Under the pieces are notes generated by a model. The model was not told where the DNA came from and ran no database searches. It was given only the letters and a program-made list of their open reading frames with translations. This document shows positions 26,271 to 34,824 of a stretch of 64,000 bases of DNA, piece after piece; within the stretch, counting starts at the first letter, position 1, and each line of letters starts with the position of its first letter. The stretch comes from CAKZML01 sp963823435 (GTDB lineage: Bacteria > Pseudomonadota > Gammaproteobacteria > Steroidobacterales > BM003): assembly GCA_963823435.1 (NCBI GenBank), contig CAWGLN010000001.1:992001-1056000 (forward strand), in the 5' to 3' direction. The position numbers and the translations under genes were made by a program.

Positions 26271-28854
26271 CTAGTCCCCCTCACCGGTTTTGGCCGGCGT
26301 TTCCTGGGGCTTGGCCTTTTTCGGCCGGGCCGCCCTTGGCTTGGCTTTTGCCTTCGTTTTTGCTTTGGATTTCGCCCCGGCTTTTGCGGGTTCAGCCATG
26401 GCAGCGCCGCCGGCGGCGAGCTCGGAGGAGGCGAAATCATCCACCGCGATCAACTCTGTCAGCAAAGTGTTGTAGCTACCCATGAACGCTGCTTCGCTTT
26501 TGCTCAACAGCCCCAGTCCCAGCAAACGATCGATACGCGCCGCGGCTGACTCGCCAGGCAGCGGCTCGGCATGCAACTTGCCTCTCAGGTTCCGCTCGAT
26601 GGGTTCGGCCTTGACCGCCATATCCATCGCCTTGCCCAGCTGATGCAGCGGATTGCCTGCAACCGGTGAGGAATAGATACCGTGGCAAAGACGTTCGCGG
26701 GCGCTGCTTGGATTCAGTACCAGGTTAACCACTTCCTGCGACAGCTTGTCAGAAGGCGCTGCATACATGCGGCCTCTGGGGAATACCAGCATACGCAGCA
26801 CAGCTGCTGCAGGACGATTGGGAAGGTTGCGTAGCAGACCGTGCAATTGCTCCTGTGCAAAATAAAGCAGATGACGGCAGGCCCACTCCACCAGCGGCAG
26901 GTCGACTGCGGGACGACCCTGGTTCTCGTAGTGTTTGAGCACGCAGGAGGCGAGATAAGTTGCGCTGAGTACATCACCCAGGCGGGCGGAAATGGATTCG
27001 CGTTTCTTCAGATCACCGCCCAGGGTCAGCATTGCTGCATCGGTCACCAGGGCAAAGGCTGCGCTATAGCGGGTGATGTGCTGATAGTAACGCCGGGTCG
27101 GTCCGTGGTTGGGTACATCGGAGTAGCGTGCATTGGTCATGGCCATGAAAAAAGCGCGAGCCGCGTTACTGAGCGCATAACCGATGTGTCCGAACAGCGC
27201 CTCATCAAATGCGCCGAGTGCCGCTTCGTCGTCTTCATCCCGGGCAGCTTCCATTTCCTTGAGCACATAGGGGTGACAGCGTACCGCGCCCTGGCCAAAG
27301 ATAATCAGGCTGCGGGTGAGTATGTTTGCACCCTCCACGGTGATCCCGATAGGTACGGACTGGTAGCCGCGGCCCAGGTAGTTTTTCGGACCCAGGCAGA
27401 TACCCTTGCCGCCGTGGACATCCATGGCGTCATTGGCGATTTTTCTACCCATTTCGGTGCAGTGATACTTCAGGATCGCGGACGGTACCGACGGTCGTGC
27501 GCCCTGGTCGATTGCCGCCGCGGTCACACTGCGACCGGCATCCAGGATATAGGTCAGACCGGCAATGCGAGCCAGCGCCTCGCCCACGCCCTCAAATTTT
27601 CCTACGGGCATCCCGAATTGTTGCCTGATTCGCGCATAGGCGCCGGTGGCGTGCACGGCAGCCTTTGGCCCCGCCGGTGGAATTGGCCGGCAAGGAGATG
27701 CTGCGTCCGACAGCCAGGCATTCAACCAGCATGCGCCAGCCCTCGCCGGCCATGTCGGGTCCGCCGATGATGGAGTCCAGTGGCACGAATACGTCCTTGC
27801 CCTGGGTAGGTCCATTCTGGAAAGGCACGTTCAGGGGCAGGTGCCTGCGGCCTATGCTGATTCCCGGCAGATTGGTCGGTATCAGGGCGGCAGTGATGCC
27901 CAGTTCGTCTACGTCGCCGAGCAAGTGGTCGGGGTCATGCAGCTTGAAAGCCAGACCCAGGACCGTGGCCACCGGGGCCAGGGTGATATAGCGCTTGTCC
28001 CAGTTCAGACGTATGCCGAGTACTTCCTCACCCTCGTAGCTACCACGGCAAATCACACCGTGATCCGGTATCGATGCGGCGTCCGATCCGGCGGTAGGAC
28101 CGGTCAAGGCGAAGCAGGGAATGTCTTCGCCGCTGGCCAGCCTGGGCAGGTAATGATTCTTTTGCTCTTCAGTTCCGTAGTGCAGAAGCAACTCGGCCGG
28201 GCCCAGCGAGTTCGGGACCGCAACGGTCGAAGCCGCGGTGACGCTGTGGCTGGCGATCTTTGCCAGCACGCAGGAGTGGGCGTAGGCGGAAAATTCTTTG
28301 CCGCCGTATTGCCTGGGAATAATCATCGCGAAGAACCCCTGGTTCTTCATGAAAGCCCAGACTTCCTCGCTCAGGTCCGCGCGTATGTGTGTGGTTTCCC
28401 AGTTATTGATCAGACCACAGAGCTCCTCGACCGGTCCGTCCAGAAAAGCCTGTTCTTCCGGTGACAGTCGCGGGGCAGGGGCATTGTTGAGCTTGGACCA
28501 GTCCGGGGCGCCGCTGAATAATTCGCCTTCCCACCAGACCGTGCCGGCTTCCAGGGCCTCGCGTTCGGTGGAGGACATGCTGGGTACCATGCTGCGATAA
28601 AAGGTCAGCATGGGGCGTACGATGCGGTCACGCCGGAAATCGTCATGATTGAGCGCGACCATGGCCGCGAACAGAAGCCACAGCAGGGTCAGCCAGATGA
28701 AGCCGCCGTCACCGATAAGGGTGTAGGCCAGCAACAAGCCACCCAATATCGTGGTGGACCTGCGCAGGTCCGTACGTTGGTAGGCAAGTGCTATGGCGCC
28801 GCCTATAAACACGGTCAGCCAGAAAATTCCGCTCAGCATCTGCGTACTCTCCAT
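26271..28854 (-). CDS. fadE: Acyl-CoA dehydrogenase FadE (frameshifted), with a Lys/Ala-rich C-terminal tail
   Basis: About 860 residues, slightly longer than E. coli FadE (814). N-terminal membrane segments (GIFWLTVFIGGAIALAY, FIWLTLLWLLFAAMVAL) precede the dehydrogenase with GFFAMIIPRQYGGKEFSAYA, CFALTGPTAGSDAASIPD, RIRQQFGMPVGKFEGVGEAL and MDVHGGKGICLGPKNYLGRG. An extra T in the TTT run at 27664-27666 breaks the frame between PANSTGGAK and AAVHATGAYAR. The C-terminus carries about 35 residues very rich in Lys and Ala after GGAAMAEPAKAG, unusual for FadE. It catalyses the first step of beta-oxidation at the inner membrane. Confidence 0.9.
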
Positions 28855-28942
28855 TTTTTGGAAATCATCAACAGGCTTGCCCGGGATGATGAACCGGGCC
28901 AGACAGACCTGCCTATCTTACAGAGAAATGATGCGCGGCAAC

Positions 28943-28968
28943 AAAAAAGGCCCCGCGAGGGGGCCTTT
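28943..28968 (-). terminator. Rho-independent terminator downstream of mdh
   Basis: Arms AAAGGCCCC (28946-28954) and GGGGCCTTT (28960-28968) pair perfectly around a 5-base loop. On the reverse strand the hairpin is followed by a run of T (A run at 28943-28948). It lies about 50 bp after the mdh stop and before the fadE start, so it separates the two transcription units. Confidence 0.85.
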
Positions 28969-29015
28969 CTGTGGTCTGTGACCGGCGATGGCTCGGAGTC
29001 AGATCTGCTAGGCCC

Positions 29016-29995
29016 CTAGAGCAGGTCCTTGACACCGTCGCGTTCCTCGCGCAACTCCGCGTCGCTTGCATCCATCCTGGTGCGGCTGAACTCGTCCACG
29101 GCCAGATCCTGGACGATTTTGTATTTGCCGCCGCTACAGGTAACCGGGTAGGAGTAAATCACGCCAGGTGAAATGCCGTAACTGCCGTCTGACGGTACGG
29201 CCATGCTGACCCAGTCACCCTCGGGCGTGCCCATGGTCCAGGTCACGCATATGGTCGATGGCCGCGGAGGCTGCCGAGGCTGCCGAGGATGCTCCGCGGG
29301 CCTTGATAATGGCTGCCCCGCGTTGCTGGACGGTGGGGATAAAGTCTCCTACCAGCCATTCCTGGTCCACTTTCGCCTTGGCGGGCTTACCCGCTATCGT
29401 GGCATAACTGATGTCGGGATACTGGGTCGCGGAATGGTTGCCCCAGATAGTCATCTTCTTGATATCGGTAACGTGAGCTACCGGTCTTGTGCGCCAGCTG
29501 GCTCATGGCCCGATTGTGATCCAGGCGGGTCATGGCGGTGAAATTGGCAGCCGGCAGGTCCGGCGCGTTGGCCTGGGCAATCAGGGCATTGGTATTGGCC
29601 GGATTTCCCACCACGAGGATACGCACGTCGCGACTCGCGTGGCTGTTCATCGCCTTGCCCTGGACCGAGAAGATCGCCGCATTCGCCAGCAGCAGGTCCT
29701 TGCGCTCCATACCCGGGCCGCGGGGGCGTGCGCCGACCAGCAAGGCATAGTCAGTGTCCTTGAAGGCCACATTGGGATCGTCGGTGCAGACAATGCCTGC
29801 CAGTGTCGGGAAGGCGCAATCGTTGAGCTCCATCGCCACACCCTGCAGGGCGCCCAGCGCCTGGGGAATCTCCAGCAATTGCAGGATGACCGGCTGGTCT
29901 GCTCCCAGCATTTGACCGGATGCGATACGGAAACACAGTTGATAGCCGATTTGACCAGCAGCGCCGGTGATGGCCACGCGGACAGGATTCTTCAT
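29016..29995 (-). CDS. mdh: Malate dehydrogenase (frameshifted)
   Basis: Reads as a ~326-residue malate dehydrogenase of the cytosolic/Thermus-like type. The NAD-binding ITGAAGQIGYQLCFRIASG is followed by GALQGVAMELNDCAFP, VGARPRGPGMERKDLL, VVGNPANTNALI, AMTRLDHNRAMSQLA (substrate Arg, His partner later) and the catalytic-His segment TIWGNHSATQYPD. The end is TWTMGTPEGDWVSMAVPSDG and YPVTCSGGKYKIVQDL. One-base breaks near 29480 and near 29243 split it in three frames; the pieces are contiguous in the family. It interconverts malate and oxaloacetate in the TCA cycle. Confidence 0.9.
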
Positions 29996-30331
29996 GGGTT
30001 GCCTTCCTTACAGTGGGCGTTTCCTGGTCGGAAACGACGATGCGCAAAATGGGACAGCGGTGAAAATTCTGGTAACTGGGCAATACTACGACAGGAGGCA
30101 AGAGCAGGACTATCACGGCAACCCGCAACATGCACCGGCATTTGCCGTTACCGGGTGTACTGCCAAAGGAGGTAAATCACCCGCTGAAAATCGCGAAAGA
30201 CCGGCGAAGGGCGTCGAAGTCTCAGCCCTTAAAGAGCCGCTCGGCACATAGAGAGGGCGTAAATAAGTCGTTTGAAAATAAAGAACTAAATATCACGACG
30301 CGGAAAGGATTAAAAAAAGCTGTGCAAAAGC
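29996..30331. other. Intergenic region between divergent mdh and the YtrA operon
   Basis: About 340 bp with no convincing gene. An ORF crosses the right half (from 30130) but runs through the promoter and operator, is rich in Lys/Arg and resembles nothing known. The region becomes purine-rich and AT-rich from 30240 on. It must hold the mdh promoter, reading left, and the upstream part of the operon promoter, reading right. I see no recognisable riboswitch. Confidence 0.4.
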
Positions 30332-30359
30332 TTGCAATCCAAAGTATTGGTGTTATAGT
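30332..30359 (+). promoter_or_regulatory. Sigma-70-type promoter of the YtrA/ABC operon
   Basis: TTGCAA at 30332-30337 and TATAGT at 30354-30359 are separated by 16 bases. The -10 element lies inside the 24-bp palindrome, so a repressor bound there would block polymerase. The first ATG with a ribosome-binding site is at 30434. Confidence 0.55.
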
Positions 30360-30372
30360 TAACTACAACACC
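30349..30372. promoter_or_regulatory. 24-bp near-perfect palindrome, probable operator of the GntR/YtrA regulator
   Basis: The half-sites are GGTGTTATAGTT (30349-30360) and AACTACAACACC (30361-30372). They are reverse complements except at one position. The site overlaps the -10 element. YtrA-type GntR repressors bind palindromes in front of their own operons, and such a regulator is encoded about 400 bp downstream. The regulator-site pairing is an inference. Confidence 0.65.
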
Positions 30373-30433
30373 ACCCCACTTAAGGTTGGTTCGGGGCAGG
30401 ATGTCCCAAAGGGAAAACAACGGGAGCTCGGCG

Positions 30434-30724
30434 ATGAGCGTGATGAAACAAATGATAGGCGAAATGGCACCGGGGTTTGTGATGCTGGTGCTGGTGTTGG
30501 CAGGTGTCGCCAGCGGTGAAGCAACGCAGGCAGAACCGGTGGCCCGGGAGGTCACCCAGGATGTGGAAATCCAGTTACGGGAAGTTGCGGGGCATTTTGC
30601 TATCCAGGTGCTGTCAGGCGCCGGAGCCATGTTGTCCGGCACATCTGACCTGGGTGAGGATGCGGCACTGTGTCGCTCCGAAGACCGGGTGGCCGCTAGC
30701 GAACGTCAGCAGCGCAGTTTTTAG
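30434..30724 (+). CDS. Small exported or membrane-anchored hypothetical protein
   Basis: A 96-residue ORF starting at the ATG at 30434, with GGGAG about 8 bases upstream. The first ~30 residues form a hydrophobic segment (FVMLVLVLAGVASG) after a short charged start, which reads as a signal peptide or single helix. The rest is polar and slightly acidic, with one Cys near the end. I recognise no family. It is the first gene behind the palindromic operator and just upstream of the GntR regulator. Its frame could be affected by the indel errors seen elsewhere. Confidence 0.5.
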   Translation: MSVMKQMIGEMAPGFVMLVLVLAGVASGEATQAEPVAREVTQDVEIQLREVAGHFAIQVLSGAGAMLSGTSDLGEDAALCRSEDRVAASERQQRSF

Positions 30725-30771
30725 GGAGCCTTTGATGTATTACGCGGCACAAAACGGTCGGGGCGTTAAAT

Positions 30772-31137
30772 ATGGATCCTAACTGGAACGACAACCTGCC
30801 AATTTATCGCCAACTCAGAGACAGGGTGGTGTCTATGATTCTCGAAGGCGTGTTAAAGGACGGCGACGCCTTGCCGTCTGTGCGCAATGTGGCGGCCGAA
30901 TACCGGCTTAACCCGCTGACCGTACTCAAGGGCTACCAGGAACTGGTGGATGAGAACCTGGTGGAAAAGAAACGCGGCCTGGGCATGTTCGTGTTGGCCG
31001 GCGCCCGGGTCGAGCTGCTCAAGGACGAGCGTCGACGTTTCCTGAAAGACGAGTGGCCGTTGGTGCTGGAACGGATTACCCGCCTGGGTCTGTCACTGCA
31101 AGACCTGGCGGCGACCGCAGAAGAGCGCGACAAGTGA
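30772..31137 (+). CDS. GntR-family transcriptional regulator, YtrA subfamily
   Basis: A 121-residue protein with an N-terminal winged helix-turn-helix (LPIYRQLRDRVVSMILEG, LPSVRNVAAEYRLNPLTVLKGYQEL, LVEKKRGLGMFVLAGA). A short C-terminal helical tail of about 45 residues replaces the large effector domain of most GntR proteins; that size defines the YtrA subfamily. Such genes typically precede an ABC transporter they repress, as here, and respond to cell-envelope stress or antibiotics. Binds DNA as a dimer; the palindrome at 30349-30372 is the likely target. Confidence 0.88.
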   Translation: MDPNWNDNLPIYRQLRDRVVSMILEGVLKDGDALPSVRNVAAEYRLNPLTVLKGYQELVDENLVEKKRGLGMFVLAGARVELLKDERRRFLKDEWPLVLERITRLGLSLQDLAATAEERDK

Positions 31138-31158
31138 GTCTGGCGAGGGAGAACCGAC

Positions 31159-32016
31159 GTGACCCAGCTGGTTTCGGCAAGAGGTTTAAGCAAAAGCTAC
31201 GGTGATCTCAAGGCGCTGGACAACGTCGATTTTTCTATCGACGAAGGTCGCATAGTTGGTCTTATCGGCCCTAACGGCGCGGGCAAAACCACGGCTTTGA
31301 AGGCGATCCTCGGTCTGACGCACTTTGATGGCGAGCTGGAAGTATTGGGGCTGGATCCCCGCAGCAAGCGCCACGAGGTCATGCAGCAGGTGTGCTTCAT
31401 TGCGGATGTCGCGGTACTCCCGAGATGGATGCGTGTTCACCAGGCCCTGAGTTTGCTTGAGACGGTTCACCCCAGGTTTGATCTGGCCAAGGCAAAGGAT
31501 TTTCTCACGCGCACCGACGTGAGGTTGAAAAGCAAGATCAGTGCGCTGTCCAAGGGCATGGTCACCCAGTTGCACCTGGCACTGGTGATGGCGATTGACG
31601 CGCGATTGCTGGTGTTGGATGAGCCTACTCTTGGTCTGGATATTCTGTTTCGCAAGGAATTTTATCGCGCCCTGCTGAACGACTATTTCGATGGCAAGAG
31701 AACCATTTTGATTACTACTCACCAGGTGGAAGAGATTGAGCACCTGCTGACCGACTTGATGTTCGTGAATCACGGCCGCCTGGTCCTGAACAGTACTATG
31801 GACGATCTGCAGACCCGCTACACCGAGGTATCGGCTCGCCCTGAACAGGCGGATGCATTGCGCCAGCTGGGCCCGCTGGACGAGCAACAGTCTTTTGGAC
31901 GCACCGTCATGTTATTTGAAGATCGGCCGCGCGAGAGCTTGAGGGAGTTCGGTGAACTCCGGACACCCAGTATCGCGGATTTGTTCGTCGCTAAAATGAA
32001 GGTATCACGCAAATGA
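31159..32016 (+). CDS. ABC transporter ATP-binding protein of the YtrA operon
   Basis: A 285-residue ATPase. Walker A is LIGPNGAGKTTALKAILGL, the signature segment is the slightly unusual LSKGMVTQLHLALVM (LSKGM instead of LSGGQ), Walker B is LLVLDEPTLGLD and the H-loop is TTHQVEEIEHLL. The C-terminal part resembles the regulatory tail of drug/peptide exporters (VSARPEQADALRQLG). It overlaps the permease start (ATGA) and follows the regulator by 21 bp, making one operon. Confidence 0.88.
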   Translation: MTQLVSARGLSKSYGDLKALDNVDFSIDEGRIVGLIGPNGAGKTTALKAILGLTHFDGELEVLGLDPRSKRHEVMQQVCFIADVAVLPRWMRVHQALSLLETVHPRFDLAKAKDFLTRTDVRLKSKISALSKGMVTQLHLALVMAIDARLLVLDEPTLGLDILFRKEFYRALLNDYFDGKRTILITTHQVEEIEHLLTDLMFVNHGRLVLNSTMDDLQTRYTEVSARPEQADALRQLGPLDEQQSFGRTVMLFEDRPRESLREFGELRTPSIADLFVAKMKVSRK

Positions 32017-32915
32017 AAACATTCCTCGCGCTGGTACGCCGTGAAGCCTGGGAACACACCGCAATCTGGCTGGTTCCTGCCGTGTTGTCTGCGATCCTGG
32101 TGGTGGTCGCCGGGATTGCCTCGGTGAAGTTGCTGGGTGGCGGGATGAACATCGTGGTGGACGGTCACGGTGTGGAGACCGACCAGATTTTTCAAGGGCT
32201 GAGTAATCTGAACCTGGGCATGGTGGTGGTGTTCGGCCTGGTCATGAGCGTGGTGGCAACGTTCTACTTGCTGGACTGCCTGCTGGCCGACCGCAAGGAT
32301 CGCAGCATCCTGTTCTGGAAGTCCCTGCCCATCTCGGACTTGACCACGGTATTGTCCAAACTGGCAACTGCAGCGGTGCTGATACCGCTGGTGACGCTGG
32401 TCGGCGGCTTCGTGACGGCATTCATGCTGATGCTGGTGGTATCGGTGGACCTGCTGGTGCTGGGCGGCAGTCCCTGGGACCTGTTGTGGTCCAAGGTCCC
32501 GTTTTTCAGCAACCTGGTATTGGTCTTGTACGCGATGATCGTGGGCGTGCTTTGGTACCTGCCCCTGATGGGCTACCTGATGCTGGTGTCGGCCTTCGCC
32601 AAACGGGCAGTGATGATGTGGGCGGTGTTGCCGCCGCTGGTGATCGCCCTGATCGAGACACAATTCCTGGGCAGCGACTATTTTGCACTCATGTTGTCCG
32701 AGCGCATGGGCGGGTTTGCACCCCTGGCCTTCCGCACGGACTCTTTGGAAGCCATGGCCGATGCCATCGACCGGGCCCATGCAGGCCCGGGTCTGGAAGT
32801 CATCAACGTACTGCCGCTATTGCAAAGTTCGGGTCTCTGGCTGGGACTGGTGGTGGCCGGGGGCTTCATTGCGGGCGCCGTTTACCTGCGCCGCTACAGG
32901 GACGAGAGTAATTAG
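32013..32915 (+). CDS. ABC-2-type membrane permease of the YtrA operon
   Basis: A 300-residue protein with about six transmembrane helices. The opening MKTFLALVRREAWEHTAIWLVPAVL is followed by VVVFGLVMSVVATFYLLDCLLADRKDRSILFWKSLPIS, a stretch characteristic of this ABC-2 permease group, and PLMGYLMLVSAFAKRAVMMWAVLPP. It pairs with the ATPase just upstream. Substrate unknown; the regulator type and the neighbouring Psp genes suggest membrane-active compounds. Confidence 0.85.
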   Translation: MKTFLALVRREAWEHTAIWLVPAVLSAILVVVAGIASVKLLGGGMNIVVDGHGVETDQIFQGLSNLNLGMVVVFGLVMSVVATFYLLDCLLADRKDRSILFWKSLPISDLTTVLSKLATAAVLIPLVTLVGGFVTAFMLMLVVSVDLLVLGGSPWDLLWSKVPFFSNLVLVLYAMIVGVLWYLPLMGYLMLVSAFAKRAVMMWAVLPPLVIALIETQFLGSDYFALMLSERMGGFAPLAFRTDSLEAMADAIDRAHAGPGLEVINVLPLLQSSGLWLGLVVAGGFIAGAVYLRRYRDESN

Positions 32916-33156
32916 AGAGCCAGGGAGCTTCTTATCCAGTCATGAACGTGTGTCTTGCGACTAAAAAATCCAGCTTCTGTGTTGCCAATCTTCGCAATAG
33001 AACCACTATTCCGTGCGATTGGCGCCTTGAATCTGAATCTTTTCGCCAGCAATCCAATTTGTTCAGACTGGATCAGAGGCCCTCGAGCCTTTCGGCGGCA
33101 CACCCATCATTCAGTTATTACGAGAATTCGAACGAATACACGGAGTTCTGAACCAC

Positions 33157-33519
33157 ATGAAATCTAGATACCTTTGCACAATTCTTGCCGCCGCTTCCCT
33201 CGCCAGTCTTGGCGGTTGCGTGATTGTCGTCGATGGCAAGGGCGATATGGAGACCGAATGGGCCTCGACCTGGGAGGCGGAAAACGAGTCGGCCGCGGAA
33301 GCCAACAAGAGGCTTGCACGGGATGTCAGTCGAGTGCTGGCGGCAGATAGCACGCTGGCTGGCGAAGAGATCAATGTGTCGGCTCGCAGGGGCGCGGTGG
33401 CCTTGCATGGCAAGGTAAGCAGCACGGCGGCCGTCGACCAGGCACTGCAGCTTGCGGCAGACGTGCCGGGTGTGGAAAGCGTGGTATCCAGGTTGTCGGT
33501 CCAGTTTGCCGGACATTGA
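33157..33519 (+). CDS. BON-domain lipoprotein
   Basis: A 120-residue protein with lipobox SLASLGGC at about residues 14-21 and an acidic spacer. A single BON domain follows, with NVSARRGAVALHGKVSSTAAVDQALQLA and VPGVESVVSRLSV. BON domains bind membranes or phospholipid. Residues after the lipid-anchored Cys do not include Asp at +2 (V at +1, I at +2), favouring the outer membrane. It precedes the DUF4097 gene by 55 bp and may be co-transcribed. Confidence 0.82.
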   Translation: MKSRYLCTILAAASLASLGGCVIVVDGKGDMETEWASTWEAENESAAEANKRLARDVSRVLAADSTLAGEEINVSARRGAVALHGKVSSTAAVDQALQLAADVPGVESVVSRLSVQFAGH

Positions 33520-33574
33520 TGGGCGGAAATCAGGCCCGACAGAATTTGTGAATTATTTACACGGGGATAGACCC

Positions 33575-34762
33575 ATGACACTCAAATTTTCAAGACTACT
33601 TGCTGGCGTAGGCCTGGCGGCCCTATTGATGAGCGCCGCGAATGTGACGCTGGCCGCCACCGTGACCGAGGAATTCCGGTTCGCAAAGGGCGCCGAGATC
33701 GAAATAGAGAACCTGCTGGGCAGGGTGAAGGTCAGGCCAACTGATGGGACCGAGGCTTACGTGAAGGCCAGCGTTATCGGGGAGTCCGAGGAATTGGTCA
33801 AGCTGGTCAGTTTCAAGTTCAAGGAACAGGGCAAGCAGCAGCGCCTGGAAGTATTGTATCCGGACGATCACCGCAGTCTCTATTTTGAGACCGGTGGCGG
33901 CAAGACCAGTACAAATACGACTTACAAGGGTGAAAAGTACAAGATCAGCAGCTATCGGCGAAGTGGCGCCGAGGCGCTGCAGGTGGACCTGGAGCTATTC
34001 CTGCCCAAGGGCAGCAAGGTGGACAACCTCAAGAACGTGGTGGGCGAAGTCGAACTGGCAGGTGTCGATGCCGACATCCGGGTTGACGTGGGTGCAGGCT
34101 CGGTAACCTCGACCGACGGTCGCGGCCGATTGGTGGCAGACACGGGTAGCGGCGGCGTCTTCGTGACCAATCACGAAGGAGAGACATCGGCCGACACCGG
34201 TTCCGGCGAAGTGCGGATAGACACGGTGCTGGGCAATGTCGATGCCGATACCGGATCGGGCTCGGTGAAGGTATCGGGTGTGAGTGGCAACGTGAATGTC
34301 GATACCGGATCGGGCAACGTGACCCTGGAACAGATCATCGGCGACAGGATTTCCGCCGACACCGGCTCCGGCTCGGTGAAGGCCCGCGACATACGTGGAT
34401 CGTTCAAGGCGGATACCGGTTCAGGTTCGGTACGGGTGGAAGAGATTGCCGATGCTGATGAAATCGATATCGACACCGGCAGCGGTGACGTGCGGGTGCG
34501 CGGCGACCTGGGCGGCGTCAAGCGCCTGAAGCTGGATACCGGCAGCGGCGATGTAGAAGTGCGCAGTACCAGGACGCCGAACATGAAACTGACGATCAAG
34601 GTGAATAGCGGCGATATCGATGTCGATATTCCCGGCATGACGGCAATCAAGACGTCCAAGACCCGCCTGGAGGCGAGCCTGGGTGACGGCAGCGGCAAGG
34701 GTGCAATCGGCACCGGTAGTGGCGATGTGACCATACGCATGGATGCGGGCGCCGGAAACTGA
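33575..34762 (+). CDS. DUF4097 (Toastrack-type) periplasmic protein with DTGSG repeats
   Basis: A 395-residue exported protein. The signal peptide is LLAGVGLAALLMSAANVTLA. An N-terminal beta domain (FRFAKGAEIEIENLLGRVKV) is followed by a right-handed beta-solenoid of DUF4097/Toastrack type. Eight exact DTGSG motifs spaced 18-21 residues apart (first codon bases at 34139, 34193, 34247, 34301, 34358, 34412, 34472, 34535) are flanked by degenerate copies DVGAG, VNSGD and GTGSG. Start chosen at the ATG at 33575 because a signal peptide follows directly. Toastrack domains are known partners of Psp/Lia envelope-stress systems; pspF-pspABC lie immediately downstream. Confidence 0.85.
   Translation: MTLKFSRLLAGVGLAALLMSAANVTLAATVTEEFRFAKGAEIEIENLLGRVKVRPTDGTEAYVKASVIGESEELVKLVSFKFKEQGKQQRLEVLYPDDHRSLYFETGGGKTSTNTTYKGEKYKISSYRRSGAEALQVDLELFLPKGSKVDNLKNVVGEVELAGVDADIRVDVGAGSVTSTDGRGRLVADTGSGGVFVTNHEGETSADTGSGEVRIDTVLGNVDADTGSGSVKVSGVSGNVNVDTGSGNVTLEQIIGDRISADTGSGSVKARDIRGSFKADTGSGSVRVEEIADADEIDIDTGSGDVRVRGDLGGVKRLKLDTGSGDVEVRSTRTPNMKLTIKVNSGDIDVDIPGMTAIKTSKTRLEASLGDGSGKGAIGTGSGDVTIRMDAGAGN
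34139..34550 (+). repeat. Intragenic repeats coding for DTGSG solenoid turns
   Basis: Eight units of 54-63 bp each carry a GA(C/T)AC(C/G)GG(T/C/A)... core coding for Asp-Thr-Gly-Ser-Gly. The spacing is mostly exactly 54 bp in the first half. The unit length equals one turn of a beta-solenoid, so copy number could vary between strains by recombination. Confidence 0.8.
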
Positions 34763-34772
34763 CAGTGACTAT

Positions 34773-34824
34773 TTGGGGTCGAACCGCAATTAACAGAGAA
34801 AGATTAATTGCGGTTCGACCCCAA
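34773..34824. terminator. Perfect 21-bp inverted repeat acting as bidirectional terminator between DUF4097 and pspF
   Basis: The arms at 34773-34793 (starting TTGGGGTCGAACC) and 34804-34824 are exact reverse complements over 21 bp with a 10-base loop. A T run follows on the forward strand (34825-34830). The right arm also codes for the last residues and stop of PspF. The core TTGGGGTC...GACCCCAA resembles REP-type palindromes, so it may be a dispersed repeat that inserted at the gene end. Confidence 0.8.

Noticed and set aside
26841..27770. Forward ORF of 309 residues inside fadE
   Set aside because: Antisense shadow of FadE; composition unlike any real protein and no start signal.
29996..30340. 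Possible riboswitch in the mdh/YtrA intergenic region
   Set aside because: There are several GC-rich segments, but I could not fit any known aptamer core or a convincing multi-helix junction.
30130..30519. Forward ORF of 129 residues upstream of the YtrA operon
   Set aside because: It runs through the promoter and the palindromic operator, is Lys/Arg-rich, and competes with the better-supported ORF at 30434.
32916..33156. Small ORFs between the ABC permease and the BON lipoprotein
   Set aside because: Short, overlapping frames without ribosome-binding sites or recognisable sequence; the 240 bp are treated as upstream region of the BON gene.
34171..34740. Reverse Ser/Pro/Val-rich repeat ORF of 189 residues
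   Set aside because: It is the reverse complement of the DTGSG repeat coding region; the forward frame has a signal peptide and known domain.
34808..34822. GGTTCGA sequence resembling a tRNA T-arm
   Set aside because: It is part of the 21-bp inverted repeat; no acceptor, D-arm or anticodon arm can be built around it.
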